A stretch of 64,000 nt of DNA, taken from Schaalia sp. Marseille-Q2122 (lineage in GTDB: Bacteria; Actinomycetota; Actinomycetes; Actinomycetales; Actinomycetaceae). Positions 34,452-43,152 of the stretch are shown here, piece by piece. The DNA is taken from contig NZ_CAHJXR010000003.1 in NCBI RefSeq assembly GCF_903645355.1, forward strand, positions 403,698 through 467,697, read 5' to 3'. Numbering within the stretch: position 1 is the first letter of the stretch; the number at the start of each line of letters is the position of its first letter. A program made the position numbers and the translations under genes. The notes beneath the pieces were generated by a model. That model did no database searches and was not told the origin of the DNA. It saw nothing but the letters and a program-made list of their open reading frames with translations.

Positions 34452-35662
34452 GTGAGCGCCCTTTTATTCCAGCTGCCAAACCCCTCATCGGGGATGAGGA
34501 AATCACTGCCGTTACTGAAGTCATGCACTCGGGCATGGTCGTTCAAGGTCCGCAGGTTCAGGCTTTTGAGGAAGAGTTCAGCGCAGCGATGGCGCCCGGC
34601 ACCTACGCCATTGCCGTCAACTCCGGCACCTCTGCGCAGCACATCGCGACCATGGCTTCCGCCCTCTGCAAAATGGGGGTGGTGAGCGAGGACGCTCATG
34701 GTAAGAGGCTGGTTCCCGCACCGCATCTGATGGGAAGTAACGCCACGGCGACATCACATGCTCATCAAGAAGTCATCGTTCCCTCTTTCACTTTCGCTGC
34801 CACCGCTAATTCTGTTGCTCTCACCGGCGCCCGGCCGGTCTTCGCTGATATTGATCCGCGTACCTTCACTCTCGATCCAGCCAGCGTGGAGGCGGCGATC
34901 ACCGAGCGGACGGTAGCTATCGAGGTCGTTCACCTCTACGGACTGCCCGCTGCAATGGAGGAGATTCTGGCAATCGCCCGCAGATACAACCTTGACGTGT
35001 ACGAGGACTGCGCCCAAGCTCATGGAGCGATGCTGAACGGTAAGCGGGTGGGTACTTTCGGGCAATGGGGGTCATTCTCCTTCTACCCCACGAAGAATAT
35101 GACCAGCCTTGAGGGGGGCATGATCACCACGACAGACCCCGACCTTGCCCGTGTCTGTCGCCTGCTGCGCAACCAAGGCATGGAGCGACAGTATGCCAAC
35201 GAGGTAGTGGGCCTCAATAATCGTATGACGGATGTTGCAGCAGCGGTTGGCCGAGTGCAATTAGCCAAGGTCGGCGGATGGACTCAGCAGCGTCAACGCA
35301 ATGCGGAGGTGCTCACGGCAGGCCTGTCCCCTCTGGCTGGTGTTCACACACCGTATGTGCCCGAAGGGGCAGATCATGTCTACCACCAGTACACGATTTG
35401 TTTTGAGGGGATGACAGGTGCCGAACGAGACCGTCTCGCACAGGCGATGAAGGATGAGTGGCGTGTTGGGACGGGTGTGTACTACCCGATTCCTAACCAC
35501 CGGCTCGAATCGTTGCGCTCCTTTGCGCAGGATCTGGAACTGCCTGTGACAGAGAAGGTCGCACGAGAATGCCTCTCCCTGCCTGTTCACCCATCTTTGA
35601 CTGAAGCGGATCTTGAACGAATTATTGAGGCTGTCCACGCCTGTGTATCGGCGGGAGCATGA
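34448..35662 (+). CDS. DegT/DnrJ/EryC1-family sugar aminotransferase, WlbC/WbpE-like
   Basis: The 404-residue PLP enzyme has the DegT hallmarks: NSGTSAQHIA, VPSFTFAATANSVALTGARPVFADIDP, YEDCAQAHGA, and GSFSFYPTKNMTSLEGGM with the PLP lysine. It likely transaminates the 3-keto-GlcNAcA nucleotide made by the neighbouring oxidoreductase. A segment of about 35 residues between MGVVSEDAHGKR and EVIVPSFTF is longer than I would expect for the family. Start ATG 34448 overlaps the upstream stop. Confidence 0.88.
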   Translation: MSERPFIPAAKPLIGDEEITAVTEVMHSGMVVQGPQVQAFEEEFSAAMAPGTYAIAVNSGTSAQHIATMASALCKMGVVSEDAHGKRLVPAPHLMGSNATATSHAHQEVIVPSFTFAATANSVALTGARPVFADIDPRTFTLDPASVEAAITERTVAIEVVHLYGLPAAMEEILAIARRYNLDVYEDCAQAHGAMLNGKRVGTFGQWGSFSFYPTKNMTSLEGGMITTTDPDLARVCRLLRNQGMERQYANEVVGLNNRMTDVAAAVGRVQLAKVGGWTQQRQRNAEVLTAGLSPLAGVHTPYVPEGADHVYHQYTICFEGMTGAERDRLAQAMKDEWRVGTGVYYPIPNHRLESLRSFAQDLELPVTEKVARECLSLPVHPSLTEADLERIIEAVHACVSAGA

Positions 35663-35663
35663 T

Positions 35664-36728
35664 ATGAAGTCGCCAATCCGCCTGGGAATCATCGGTCTTG
35701 GGTCCATGGGACGCCACCACGTCCGAAACGCCCGGGCAACCGAGGGCGTCGCCCTCGTCGGACTTGCTGATCCTGCTGGTGATGTGCACAATGTCGCCGG
35801 AGGTGTGCCCGTCTTTTCAGAGGTCAGCGCGCTGATCGAGGCGGGGATCGATGCTGCGATCCTCGCTGCTCCCACCCTTTATCACGAGGAGATCGCCCTC
35901 AAACTCGCCCAGGCTGGGGTGCATACTCTTGTCGAAAAGCCCCTCGCTACCGACTACGCTTCAGGTCAACGAGTTGCGGAGGCCTTCGCCACTCGGGGGC
36001 TCATCGGTGCGGTGGGATACGTTGAGCGCTGTAACCCTGCTCTGCTGGAAATGCGTCGACGCATTGCTGAGGGGCAGTTGGGCCAGGTGTACCAGGTCTC
36101 CACGAGGAGGCAGTCTCCGTTCCCTGCGCGTATTTGCGACGTGGGTGTGGTGAAGGATCTCGCCACCCACGATGTTGATCTCGCGTCGTGGGTAGTTGGC
36201 GCGCCCTACGAATCCGTCTACGCTCAGACAACGAATCGCTCTGGACGTGAACACGAGGACATGGTGACAGTAGCAGGACGTTTGACTAACGGTATCCTTG
36301 TCAACCACCTTGTCAACTGGCTCAGCCCGTACAAAGACCGGACAACCATTGTTATCGGGGAAAACGGTGCCCTGGTTGCTGACACTATCTTGGGGGATCT
36401 GACCTTCTACGAAAATGGCACGCAGCCTCTGCAGTGGGATCAGGTCGCTGCTTTCCGCGGAGTATCTGAAGGGGCGGCTATTCGCTACGCCCTCACTAAA
36501 CGTGAGCCTCTCGCTGTGGAGCATGAACACTTCCGCGACGCCATCTGGGGGGTTGGAAGCGAGCATGTCACGATGGAGGAGGGGCAGCGTGCCTTGGCCG
36601 TCGTTGACGCGATCCTCCAATCTGCACGTAGTGGGCAAGCCGTCGAATTGAGCAGCATTACTCGAACGGGTGACACAGCGTCCACCTGCGAAGGCCCTGG
36701 GGGCCAGATGCTCAAGACTCAGGGATAA
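35664..36728 (+). CDS. Gfo/Idh/MocA-family oxidoreductase, WlbA/WbpB-like
   Basis: The 354-residue dehydrogenase has the Rossmann motif GIIGLGSMGRHH, the family motif VEKPLA (Lys of the EKP triad), GYVERCNPA, and the catalytic region KDLATHDVDLASW. It probably oxidises C3 of UDP-GlcNAcA for the aminotransferase encoded just upstream. ATG 35664 lies 1 bp after that gene's stop region, with GGGAG ahead of it. The last ~30 residues look like an unstructured tail. Confidence 0.88.
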   Translation: MKSPIRLGIIGLGSMGRHHVRNARATEGVALVGLADPAGDVHNVAGGVPVFSEVSALIEAGIDAAILAAPTLYHEEIALKLAQAGVHTLVEKPLATDYASGQRVAEAFATRGLIGAVGYVERCNPALLEMRRRIAEGQLGQVYQVSTRRQSPFPARICDVGVVKDLATHDVDLASWVVGAPYESVYAQTTNRSGREHEDMVTVAGRLTNGILVNHLVNWLSPYKDRTTIVIGENGALVADTILGDLTFYENGTQPLQWDQVAAFRGVSEGAAIRYALTKREPLAVEHEHFRDAIWGVGSEHVTMEEGQRALAVVDAILQSARSGQAVELSSITRTGDTASTCEGPGGQMLKTQG

Positions 36729-36731
36729 AAC

Positions 36732-37928
36732 ATGTCGCGGATGCTCTACCACGCTCCTTTCCCTCTGAATCCTCAGGCTGAATCCGCCTCAGGAATCAGG
36801 CCGGTGTGCATGCGGAGGGCATTCGAGGAGTGCGGATACGAGGTTATAGAAGTCACCGGCAACGCACGTCAGAGGCGTGAAGCCATCGCAGGTGTGCGCT
36901 CTCTGTGCGCTTCCTCTCCAGACCACGGCATTGATTTCCTCTACTCGGAGTCAGCGACCATACCGACGATGTTGACTGAGCCACGGCATCTACCGCCTCA
37001 CCCTCTGCTTGATCCCGCTCTCTTTGCTTTTGCCCGGACTCACGGGATTCCTACGGGCCTGTTCTATCGAGATATCTACTGGGCTTTTGACGCCTATAGC
37101 CAGCAGCTCGGGCAGCCGCTGGCGGCTGTCATGCGCCTGCTGTATCGCTACGACTTAGCCTGGTATCAACGCTACGTTGATCGCCTGTACCTTCCCTCCC
37201 TTGCGATGGGCGAGCATATCCCGGGTATTGATCGCTCGAGGATGGCTCCATTACCGCCTGGAGCGATGGCACCTCAGGTGGACGTTGTCGGGGGTGAGAC
37301 CTTTTCCTCCTCGCAGTCTCCCGGAGGGGAGACGCAGGTTTCCGCTTCAATTCGTCTGCTGTACGTCGGAGGAATCGGCCCGGCGTACGACCTTCGAGAA
37401 TGTGTGAAAGCAGTGGCGGGGGTGAAGGAGGCTCACCTGACGATCTGCACACGCTCAGGCGAATGGGAGGCCCAACGGGCGTTGTACGCGCCATTGATGG
37501 CTGACAATATTGAGGTCGTTCACTCTTCGGGCGATGAACTTGCTGCTCTCTACGCTCAAGCGGACTGCGCAGTCCTCTTCCTCAGCCCCGACGAGTACCG
37601 TCGCTTTGCATCACCTGTCAAACTCTACGAATACTTGGGGTACGGTAAGCCAGTGATCGTCACCGCAGGGACACACGCCGCCGACCTCGTCGACGCAACG
37701 GGGTGCGGGTGGGTTTTGCCCTACGAGGCTGGCGCCCTGCGTTCTCTTCTTCTTCGCTTGGCCTCGGCAGGGAAGAACGGTGCGGAACTTTCTGCTGCAA
37801 AGACGCGGGCCCGTAGTGAGGGACAACGCCATACCTGGGCGGCCCGCGCACAGCAGGTCGCTCATGAGCTCACTGAGTTGGGACGTCAAAGAGGCAATGC
37901 AAGCTGGGAACGTGGTGATGTCCCGTGA
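36732..37928 (+). CDS. GT-B glycosyltransferase
   Basis: The 398-residue cytosolic enzyme looks like a GT4/GT1-type transferase. The N-terminal domain is acceptor-side (MLYHAPFPLNPQAESASGIRPVCMRRAFEECGYEV). The C-terminal donor domain has LLYVGGIGPAYDLRECVKAV and FLSPDEYRRFASPVKLYEYLGYGKPVIVT, including the ExxxxGKP nucleotide-sugar motif. Donor and acceptor are not readable. Its stop overlaps the flippase start by 4 bp. Confidence 0.85.
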   Translation: MSRMLYHAPFPLNPQAESASGIRPVCMRRAFEECGYEVIEVTGNARQRREAIAGVRSLCASSPDHGIDFLYSESATIPTMLTEPRHLPPHPLLDPALFAFARTHGIPTGLFYRDIYWAFDAYSQQLGQPLAAVMRLLYRYDLAWYQRYVDRLYLPSLAMGEHIPGIDRSRMAPLPPGAMAPQVDVVGGETFSSSQSPGGETQVSASIRLLYVGGIGPAYDLRECVKAVAGVKEAHLTICTRSGEWEAQRALYAPLMADNIEVVHSSGDELAALYAQADCAVLFLSPDEYRRFASPVKLYEYLGYGKPVIVTAGTHAADLVDATGCGWVLPYEAGALRSLLLRLASAGKNGAELSAAKTRARSEGQRHTWAARAQQVAHELTELGRQRGNASWERGDVP

Positions 37929-39220
37929 CACGGCGTTGGCACCGGTGGAAACGGGCTCATCCAGCGACTTCGCAGATCCTGACCCTTGCCTCTGGCACTG
38001 CCACTGCGCAGGGAGTGGTCATGCTCATCCATATCCTGCTCGCGCGTGTCTACACACCGGAAGATTTCGGTGTTTTCGCCCTGTACACCTCAGCTACCGG
38101 TGTCATTATTGTTCTCGCCGGTGCGCGCTACGAGATGGCGACGATGCTCCCTCGCCACGATGTTGAGGCGCGGGTTATTCAGACCCTGGCCATGCGGATT
38201 ATCCTCTCGTCGGCGGGGATCACGACCCTTGTGGCTATCACCTGCTATCCGGTGCTGGCATCCCTTCCTTCCATCGGTCCCTGGCAGGGATTGGCATTCC
38301 TTGGTGCGGGGGTGACGGTAGCGTTGAGCGCTACCCTCGCTGCGCGCAGCTTTTGGCTGACCCGTACAGAACGCTATGGCGTGTTGGCGGGAAACCGTGT
38401 CCTTCAATCAGCGTCCTCTGCCCTCGGCCAGCTTCTGTGCGGGCTTTCAGGGATAGGCGGGGCTTTGGGTCTGATGTGTGGACAGGCAGCTGGACAGCTT
38501 TTGGCTCTCCTGCGTCTGCGTTCTCACACGCCCGAGCTTCGTCAAGACCCCTCCGTGATGTCTGATGGAAGGCCTGTTCCGAGCGTGCGTGAGATGGCCA
38601 TTCGCTATCGTCGCATGCCTCTGCTCAACGGCCCCAACGCTTTGGTTGACGCTCTCCGCATCAACGGCATTAATATCTTGATTGCCCAGGTGGCAGTGAG
38701 CCAGTTGGGGCAATTTGACCAAGCCTGGCGTCTCCTTCAAGTCCCGGTTGCGCTCATCACAGGAGCTGTCGCCCAGGTGTTTTTCCGTACACTGACGACT
38801 ATTGAACCCGGCCACATGCGCCCCCTCGTCATGCGTCTTGTTCGCAGGGCAGGTGTGGCCGCTGTCATCCCCTTCATCCTGATCTTCATACTGTCTCCGG
38901 CTCTTTTTCCTCTGCTTTTAGGTCATCAATGGACCGAGGCAGGGTATTTCGCCAGAGCGCTCACCCCCTGGCTCGCGATGACGGTGATGACATCCCCGAT
39001 TTCTCAGGTCTTCATCGTGACCGAACGCCAGCAGTGGTTATTGGCTTTCGCGATCGTCTACTGCGTGGTTCCTTTGGCGATTCTGTATCTGTCGCCTTAC
39101 GACCTTCTGACGACGGTCAGCGTCATGAGCATGGCGATGGCACTGCTTCTTGGAGGAATGATCCTTCTCGCATGGCACGTGTCCGGCCTCTATGATCGTC
39201 AGGGGAGTGAGGACCGATGA
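37925..39220 (+). CDS. Polysaccharide flippase (Wzx-like, MOP superfamily)
   Basis: The 431-residue protein has about 12 hydrophobic helices. Its start, GTATAQGVVMLIHILLARVYTPEDFGVFALYTS, is the classic first helix pair of oligosaccharide flippases. It would move undecaprenyl-diphosphate repeat units across the membrane. GTG 37925 overlaps the upstream gene, and its stop overlaps the next ATG (39217), so all three are translationally coupled. Confidence 0.88.
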   Translation: MTRRWHRWKRAHPATSQILTLASGTATAQGVVMLIHILLARVYTPEDFGVFALYTSATGVIIVLAGARYEMATMLPRHDVEARVIQTLAMRIILSSAGITTLVAITCYPVLASLPSIGPWQGLAFLGAGVTVALSATLAARSFWLTRTERYGVLAGNRVLQSASSALGQLLCGLSGIGGALGLMCGQAAGQLLALLRLRSHTPELRQDPSVMSDGRPVPSVREMAIRYRRMPLLNGPNALVDALRINGINILIAQVAVSQLGQFDQAWRLLQVPVALITGAVAQVFFRTLTTIEPGHMRPLVMRLVRRAGVAAVIPFILIFILSPALFPLLLGHQWTEAGYFARALTPWLAMTVMTSPISQVFIVTERQQWLLAFAIVYCVVPLAILYLSPYDLLTTVSVMSMAMALLLGGMILLAWHVSGLYDRQGSEDR

Positions 39221-40485
39221 CGATGTTCCAGGCGACGGGCGCCCCTGGAGAGGCAGGTCGGCGCCCTCGTGTTCTCTACGTCACGGCTTGGCTTCCCACT
39301 CCTGCCTCTTCAACAACCGGTATCTTCGTTGAGCGTGACATTCGTGCATTGGCGCGCATTGCTGATGTCCACGTTATCCACCTTGTCGCACCTCATCTGG
39401 CTCAGGGGGCCGCTCAGCGGGAGATCTGGAAACAAGCGGGGCGGAAGATCACGATTGAGCGGGTGCCGACGACTCCGACGAACCCTCTGTCGCTTCTGCG
39501 TGCAGGCAGGAGTATCCGCCGGAGGTTTGCTCACGCCGACCTACTCCACACTGCTACCCCGGCGAGTCTATTGGCTCTGGGAGCCATCCGGGTTCCGATT
39601 CCTTGGGTTCATACTGATCATTGGTCCGGCTACGCTGACGTTCAGATTCCCCGCCAGCATGGCGATGAAAGTGCTGGTCAGGCGCAGATGGCGGGAGATG
39701 CTGGAGACCGGCATGCCGGGGTGTTTATTGTCAACGGAGGCGCTCCTCCCGCGCCTGGGGCTGGCAAGAGGATCACCCTTGGTGCACTCGGATATGTGAT
39801 GCGCAGGGTTGATGTTCTGATCGGAGTTTCCACGACGCTCAGTGCCCAGCTTGCGCAGCTTTCAGGGCGCGAGGCAATAACAGTGCCCAATATCGTTGAC
39901 ATGGCACTGTGTGAGGCTCGCCCGCACGTGAATCCTTGGGCGGCTCAACGTCCTTTGCGTATTATCTGCGTCGCTAATGCCGTTGCTGGCAAACGTCCCC
40001 TCCTCGCGGTGGATGTGTGCGCTGAGCTTATTCGTCGCGGCAGAACGGTTGAACTGCTGTGGGTTGGAGAAGGCCCGCTTCTGGGTTCTTTACGAGAGCA
40101 CGCCCACGCCTCCGGGGTGCCTTTGCACGCCCCTGGGGCACTCCCTCCTGAGCGGGTGCGGGATAGCCTTGCTGTTAGCGACCTTTTTCTCCTGCCAACA
40201 GTCTGGGAGAGCTTCTGCCTTGCGGCTGCCGAGGCGCTCAGCGCTGGGCGTCCCGTTGTCATGGGAGATCAAGGGGGGCAGCGTGCGTTTGTTCACGCTC
40301 CTTCGGGAGCGCTCGTCTCCGGTGATGAGCCCATGGCGTATGCGGATGCGATTGAGGCGGTTTTACACGCGACTGCAGGTCTCTCGGCCGCTGAGATTGC
40401 CCGGAATGTGCGCCAGAGTTACAGCGAGGAGGCGTTCGTTGGCCGCTACCGGAAGATCTACTCCTCAGTGCTGTCGAAGGGGTGA
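39217..40485 (+). CDS. GT4-family glycosyltransferase
   Basis: The 422-residue GT-B enzyme reads RVLYVTAWLPTPASSTTGIFVERDIRAL at the N-terminus. The C-terminal donor site is IICVANAVAGKRPLLAVDV, LLWVGEGPLLGSLREHA and FLLPTVWESFCLAAAEALSAGRPVVMGDQGG, with the retaining GT4 E-x7-E motif. An insertion of about 40 residues (QHGDESAGQAQMAGDAGDRHAG region) follows HTDHWSGY. It ends 1 bp before the convergent epimerase stop. Confidence 0.88.
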   Translation: MTMFQATGAPGEAGRRPRVLYVTAWLPTPASSTTGIFVERDIRALARIADVHVIHLVAPHLAQGAAQREIWKQAGRKITIERVPTTPTNPLSLLRAGRSIRRRFAHADLLHTATPASLLALGAIRVPIPWVHTDHWSGYADVQIPRQHGDESAGQAQMAGDAGDRHAGVFIVNGGAPPAPGAGKRITLGALGYVMRRVDVLIGVSTTLSAQLAQLSGREAITVPNIVDMALCEARPHVNPWAAQRPLRIICVANAVAGKRPLLAVDVCAELIRRGRTVELLWVGEGPLLGSLREHAHASGVPLHAPGALPPERVRDSLAVSDLFLLPTVWESFCLAAAEALSAGRPVVMGDQGGQRAFVHAPSGALVSGDEPMAYADAIEAVLHATAGLSAAEIARNVRQSYSEEAFVGRYRKIYSSVLSKG

Positions 40486-40486
40486 A

Positions 40487-41587
40487 TCAAGCTGATGCTG
40501 AGCGGTCCCCACCCGTTTCTTTCTCCTGCTTGTGAGCTCGGATGAGTGCCTGTACGACCGCAGTGGCTGCATTCCCATCTCCGTAGGGGGTGGCGTTCGT
40601 TGGAGCGGGATGGGGACGTTGGACAGCGCGAACGAGGTCGGGGCCGGGTTCAACGAGGACGTTCCACCCCAGATCGACTGTCTCAACCCATTCAGTCTCG
40701 GGGCGCACCGTTGTTGTGGGGACACGAAGGAGAAAGGCTTCTTTTTGGAGTCCACCCGAGTCGGTAATGATCGACCGCGCGTGGCAGGCGGCCGCAATAA
40801 GGTCAGGGTAGGACAAAGGTGCATGTGAGACGAGGTTCCCGCGGTCGATGGTGATGCCGTGTTCACTGCACTTGGCGATGAGGCGGGGGTGAGCGAGCAG
40901 GATGACAGGATCGGCACATTGCGCGAGGGAGTCAAAGATCTTCTCGAGGCGCTCTTTGGAGTCCGTGTTATCGGGGCGATGAATCGTGGCAAGGTGGTAG
41001 CCGTCCCCGGAGACGATGTTGGCGACGGGGGAGGGACGCTCAGCAACCTGGTCGCGCACTGCTAAAAGGATGTCGGTCATCACGTCACCTACGCAGACAC
41101 TTCGTGCCTCCAGGCCCTCGTGACGCAGGTGTGCCATTGCTGTGGGGGTGGGAGCCAGGAGAAGATCAGAGGCGTGGTCGGTGAGAACTCGATTGTGCTC
41201 TTCGGGCATGCGACGATTGAAAGAACGCAGGCCCGCCTCAAGGTGGGCAACGCGGATGTGCATCTTGACGGCGGATAAGGCGGCAGCAAGGGTGGAATTG
41301 GTGTCGCCGTAGACAAGAACCCAATCAGGCTGGTGTTCTTCGAGTATCCCATCCAGGGCGGCGAGCATGGCGCCTGTCTGGCGCCCATGTGAGCCCGATC
41401 CGATCCCGAGGTGCGCGTGGGGGGTGGAGATTCCGAGGTCGGTGAAGAAAACGTCGGAGAGCATCGGGTCGTAGTGCTGACCAGTGTGGACAATGATGTG
41501 CTCAATGCCTGCGTCGCGAAACGCCCGGTCGATAGGGGCGAGCTTGACGAATTGGGGGCGTGCGCCCACCACAGACATGACGCGCAT
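40487..41587 (-). CDS. UDP-N-acetylglucosamine 2-epimerase family (WecB or WbpI/WlbD-like)
   Basis: The 366-residue enzyme has VVGARPQFVKLAPI, HTGQHYD, VYGDTNSTLAAALSA, HLEAGLRSFNRRMPEEHNR, THRPDN and ITDSGGLQKEAF, all conserved in non-hydrolysing 2-epimerases. The YGDTNST and NRRMPEE forms resemble epimerases acting on 2,3-diacetamido-glucuronate, so it may convert UDP-GlcNAc(3NAc)A to the ManNAc(3NAc)A form rather than plain UDP-GlcNAc. The other four enzymes of that pathway are in the locus. It is on the opposite strand to its neighbours. ATG 41587 follows AAGGAG. Confidence 0.87.
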   Translation of the reverse strand: MRVMSVVGARPQFVKLAPIDRAFRDAGIEHIIVHTGQHYDPMLSDVFFTDLGISTPHAHLGIGSGSHGRQTGAMLAALDGILEEHQPDWVLVYGDTNSTLAAALSAVKMHIRVAHLEAGLRSFNRRMPEEHNRVLTDHASDLLLAPTPTAMAHLRHEGLEARSVCVGDVMTDILLAVRDQVAERPSPVANIVSGDGYHLATIHRPDNTDSKERLEKIFDSLAQCADPVILLAHPRLIAKCSEHGITIDRGNLVSHAPLSYPDLIAAACHARSIITDSGGLQKEAFLLRVPTTTVRPETEWVETVDLGWNVLVEPGPDLVRAVQRPHPAPTNATPYGDGNAATAVVQALIRAHKQEKETGGDRSASA

Positions 41588-41632
41588 GGCGAAGTCTCCT
41601 TAGGTTGTTTTTCTTTGCGCCCTCATCGCCGG

Positions 41633-41651
41633 TGACAGGTGACACCTGTCA
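41633..41651. promoter_or_regulatory. Perfect 19-bp palindrome in divergent promoter region
   Basis: TGACAGGTG-A-CACCTGTCA lies 45 bp upstream of the epimerase ATG, in the gap between divergent genes. It has the size and symmetry of a dimeric regulator site and is unrelated to the 34-bp element 62 bp away. Confidence 0.55.
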
Positions 41652-41713
41652 AGTGGGGGGTTATGGTGTCTGAGAGTGCTGTCAGTCAAGACCCTTTCTC
41701 TCAGCACCATACA

Positions 41714-41745
41714 CGCGAGTGGTCGCTTCTAAGCGACCACTCGCG
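41714..41745. repeat. Palindromic element, full copy, centre GCTTCTAAGC
   Basis: 11-bp perfect arms; the centre differs from GCTTCTAACC by one base. It is the only copy I find between 28.2 and 64 kb. Confidence 0.93.
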
Positions 41746-41786
41746 AAGAACTAGGCTGAGGCAGTGGGAAGCTGTCGTGAAACTCC

Positions 41787-43085
41787 ATGAAAGGACTGGC
41801 AGTGGCAAAGCGTCGACAGGCAGTGGATGTGATGATTGCCACTCGGATTCATGAGCCTGAAGCAGCCGCAGCCTCATTCCGTCTCAGAGCAGTTGAAAAC
41901 GCCGCCATCACCGCCGGGCGCCGCATACACGTCCTGACCGTTCGGGATGCTCGCGAACAAGCCCCGATCGAAGATACGCGTTCGCCCTTACTGCATGTTT
42001 CCCGTTGGCCAGTCCTTCGCGATGCTTCGGGATACGTTCGTGGATACCTGCCCTACTTAAGCTTCGATATCCCCCTCGTTGCTCGCCTGCTACTCGCACC
42101 TCGCCCACGCGTTCTCCTCGTCGAACCTCCACCCACCACCGGCCTCGTCGTACGCAGTGTGTCTTGCCTACGTTCACTCCTCAACAGGCGTGTCCCCTAT
42201 GTGTGGTACGCGGCCGACATTTGGTCAGATGCCACCGCTATCGCCGGTGCGCACCCTTTGGTCACCACTGTTGTGCGCTGGATGGAACGGACTACCATCC
42301 GGGGCGCTACCGCGAGCATCGCAGTGTCAGAAGGCGTTGCTCAACGTCTGCGCGACCTGGAACCAAATGCTCGGGTGCATGTTATCCCCAATGGCATCGA
42401 CACCGAGATCTTCACGCCTCACGCAGCCCCGTTGAGTGAACAAGAGCGTGCACAAATCGGTATCACCGGCCCATTCTTCCTCTACGCCGGTACTGCCTCA
42501 GAATGGCAGGGCGCCGAAATCTTCGCTCACGCCATTGCCCAGGTGCGAGAGCACCATCCCAACGTGCAGCTCGTCTTTCTTGGGCAGGGGAGCTCATGGG
42601 AGCATCTGTCGGATCTCAATAAGCAACGGGTTGCTGCCGAAGCAGAACGCGGGAAGAGCGGGGCGAATACCCCCATCATCCAACTCCCCGTGGTGGCGCC
42701 TGACCAAGCAGCGCGTTTCCACGTCAGCGCCGTAGCAGCCCTCGTTTCCATCGTCCCTGGGCGCGGTTATGACTTCGCGTACCCCACCAAGATCCTCTCT
42801 GCCCTCGCAGTCGGTAAGCCGGTAATCTACGCGGGTACAGGTCCTGCGGCGGAGGATATTCGGAATGAATCCCTCGGCTGGGCGGTGGAATACGAGGTCG
42901 ATGCTGTCGCCTCCTCGATGAGTGAAGCGCTCAGGAGTGCCATTCCTCCGGAGGCGGCCTCGGAGCAAGAGGAAAGCCCGGCGCGTCGTCGTCGATGGGT
43001 GTGTGCCCATCGTTCGATGGCGGCGACAGGACGACAGGTCCTTCAACTTCTTGAGAGTGTGATGGCGGAATCTGGGTCCCCATAG
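41787..43085 (+). CDS. GT4-family glycosyltransferase (WbuB-like)
   Basis: The 432-residue GT-B enzyme begins DVMIATRIHEPEAAAASFRLRAVENAA. It contains YVWYAADIWSD, VIPNGIDTEIF, FFLYAGTASEWQGAEIFAHAI and DFAYPTKILSALAVGKPVIYAG. The layout matches WbuB-type enzymes that add acetamido sugars to lipid-linked glycans. The start may be ATG 41787, or GTG 41802, which has the better GAAAGGA site. Confidence 0.86.
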   Translation: MKGLAVAKRRQAVDVMIATRIHEPEAAAASFRLRAVENAAITAGRRIHVLTVRDAREQAPIEDTRSPLLHVSRWPVLRDASGYVRGYLPYLSFDIPLVARLLLAPRPRVLLVEPPPTTGLVVRSVSCLRSLLNRRVPYVWYAADIWSDATAIAGAHPLVTTVVRWMERTTIRGATASIAVSEGVAQRLRDLEPNARVHVIPNGIDTEIFTPHAAPLSEQERAQIGITGPFFLYAGTASEWQGAEIFAHAIAQVREHHPNVQLVFLGQGSSWEHLSDLNKQRVAAEAERGKSGANTPIIQLPVVAPDQAARFHVSAVAALVSIVPGRGYDFAYPTKILSALAVGKPVIYAGTGPAAEDIRNESLGWAVEYEVDAVASSMSEALRSAIPPEAASEQEESPARRRRWVCAHRSMAATGRQVLQLLESVMAESGSP

Positions 43086-43152
43086 AATGATGCATGCGGT
43101 GCCGCGCGCCAGGCATCACACTCTGAAGAAGGCATACGAAGGAAGAAACGTC

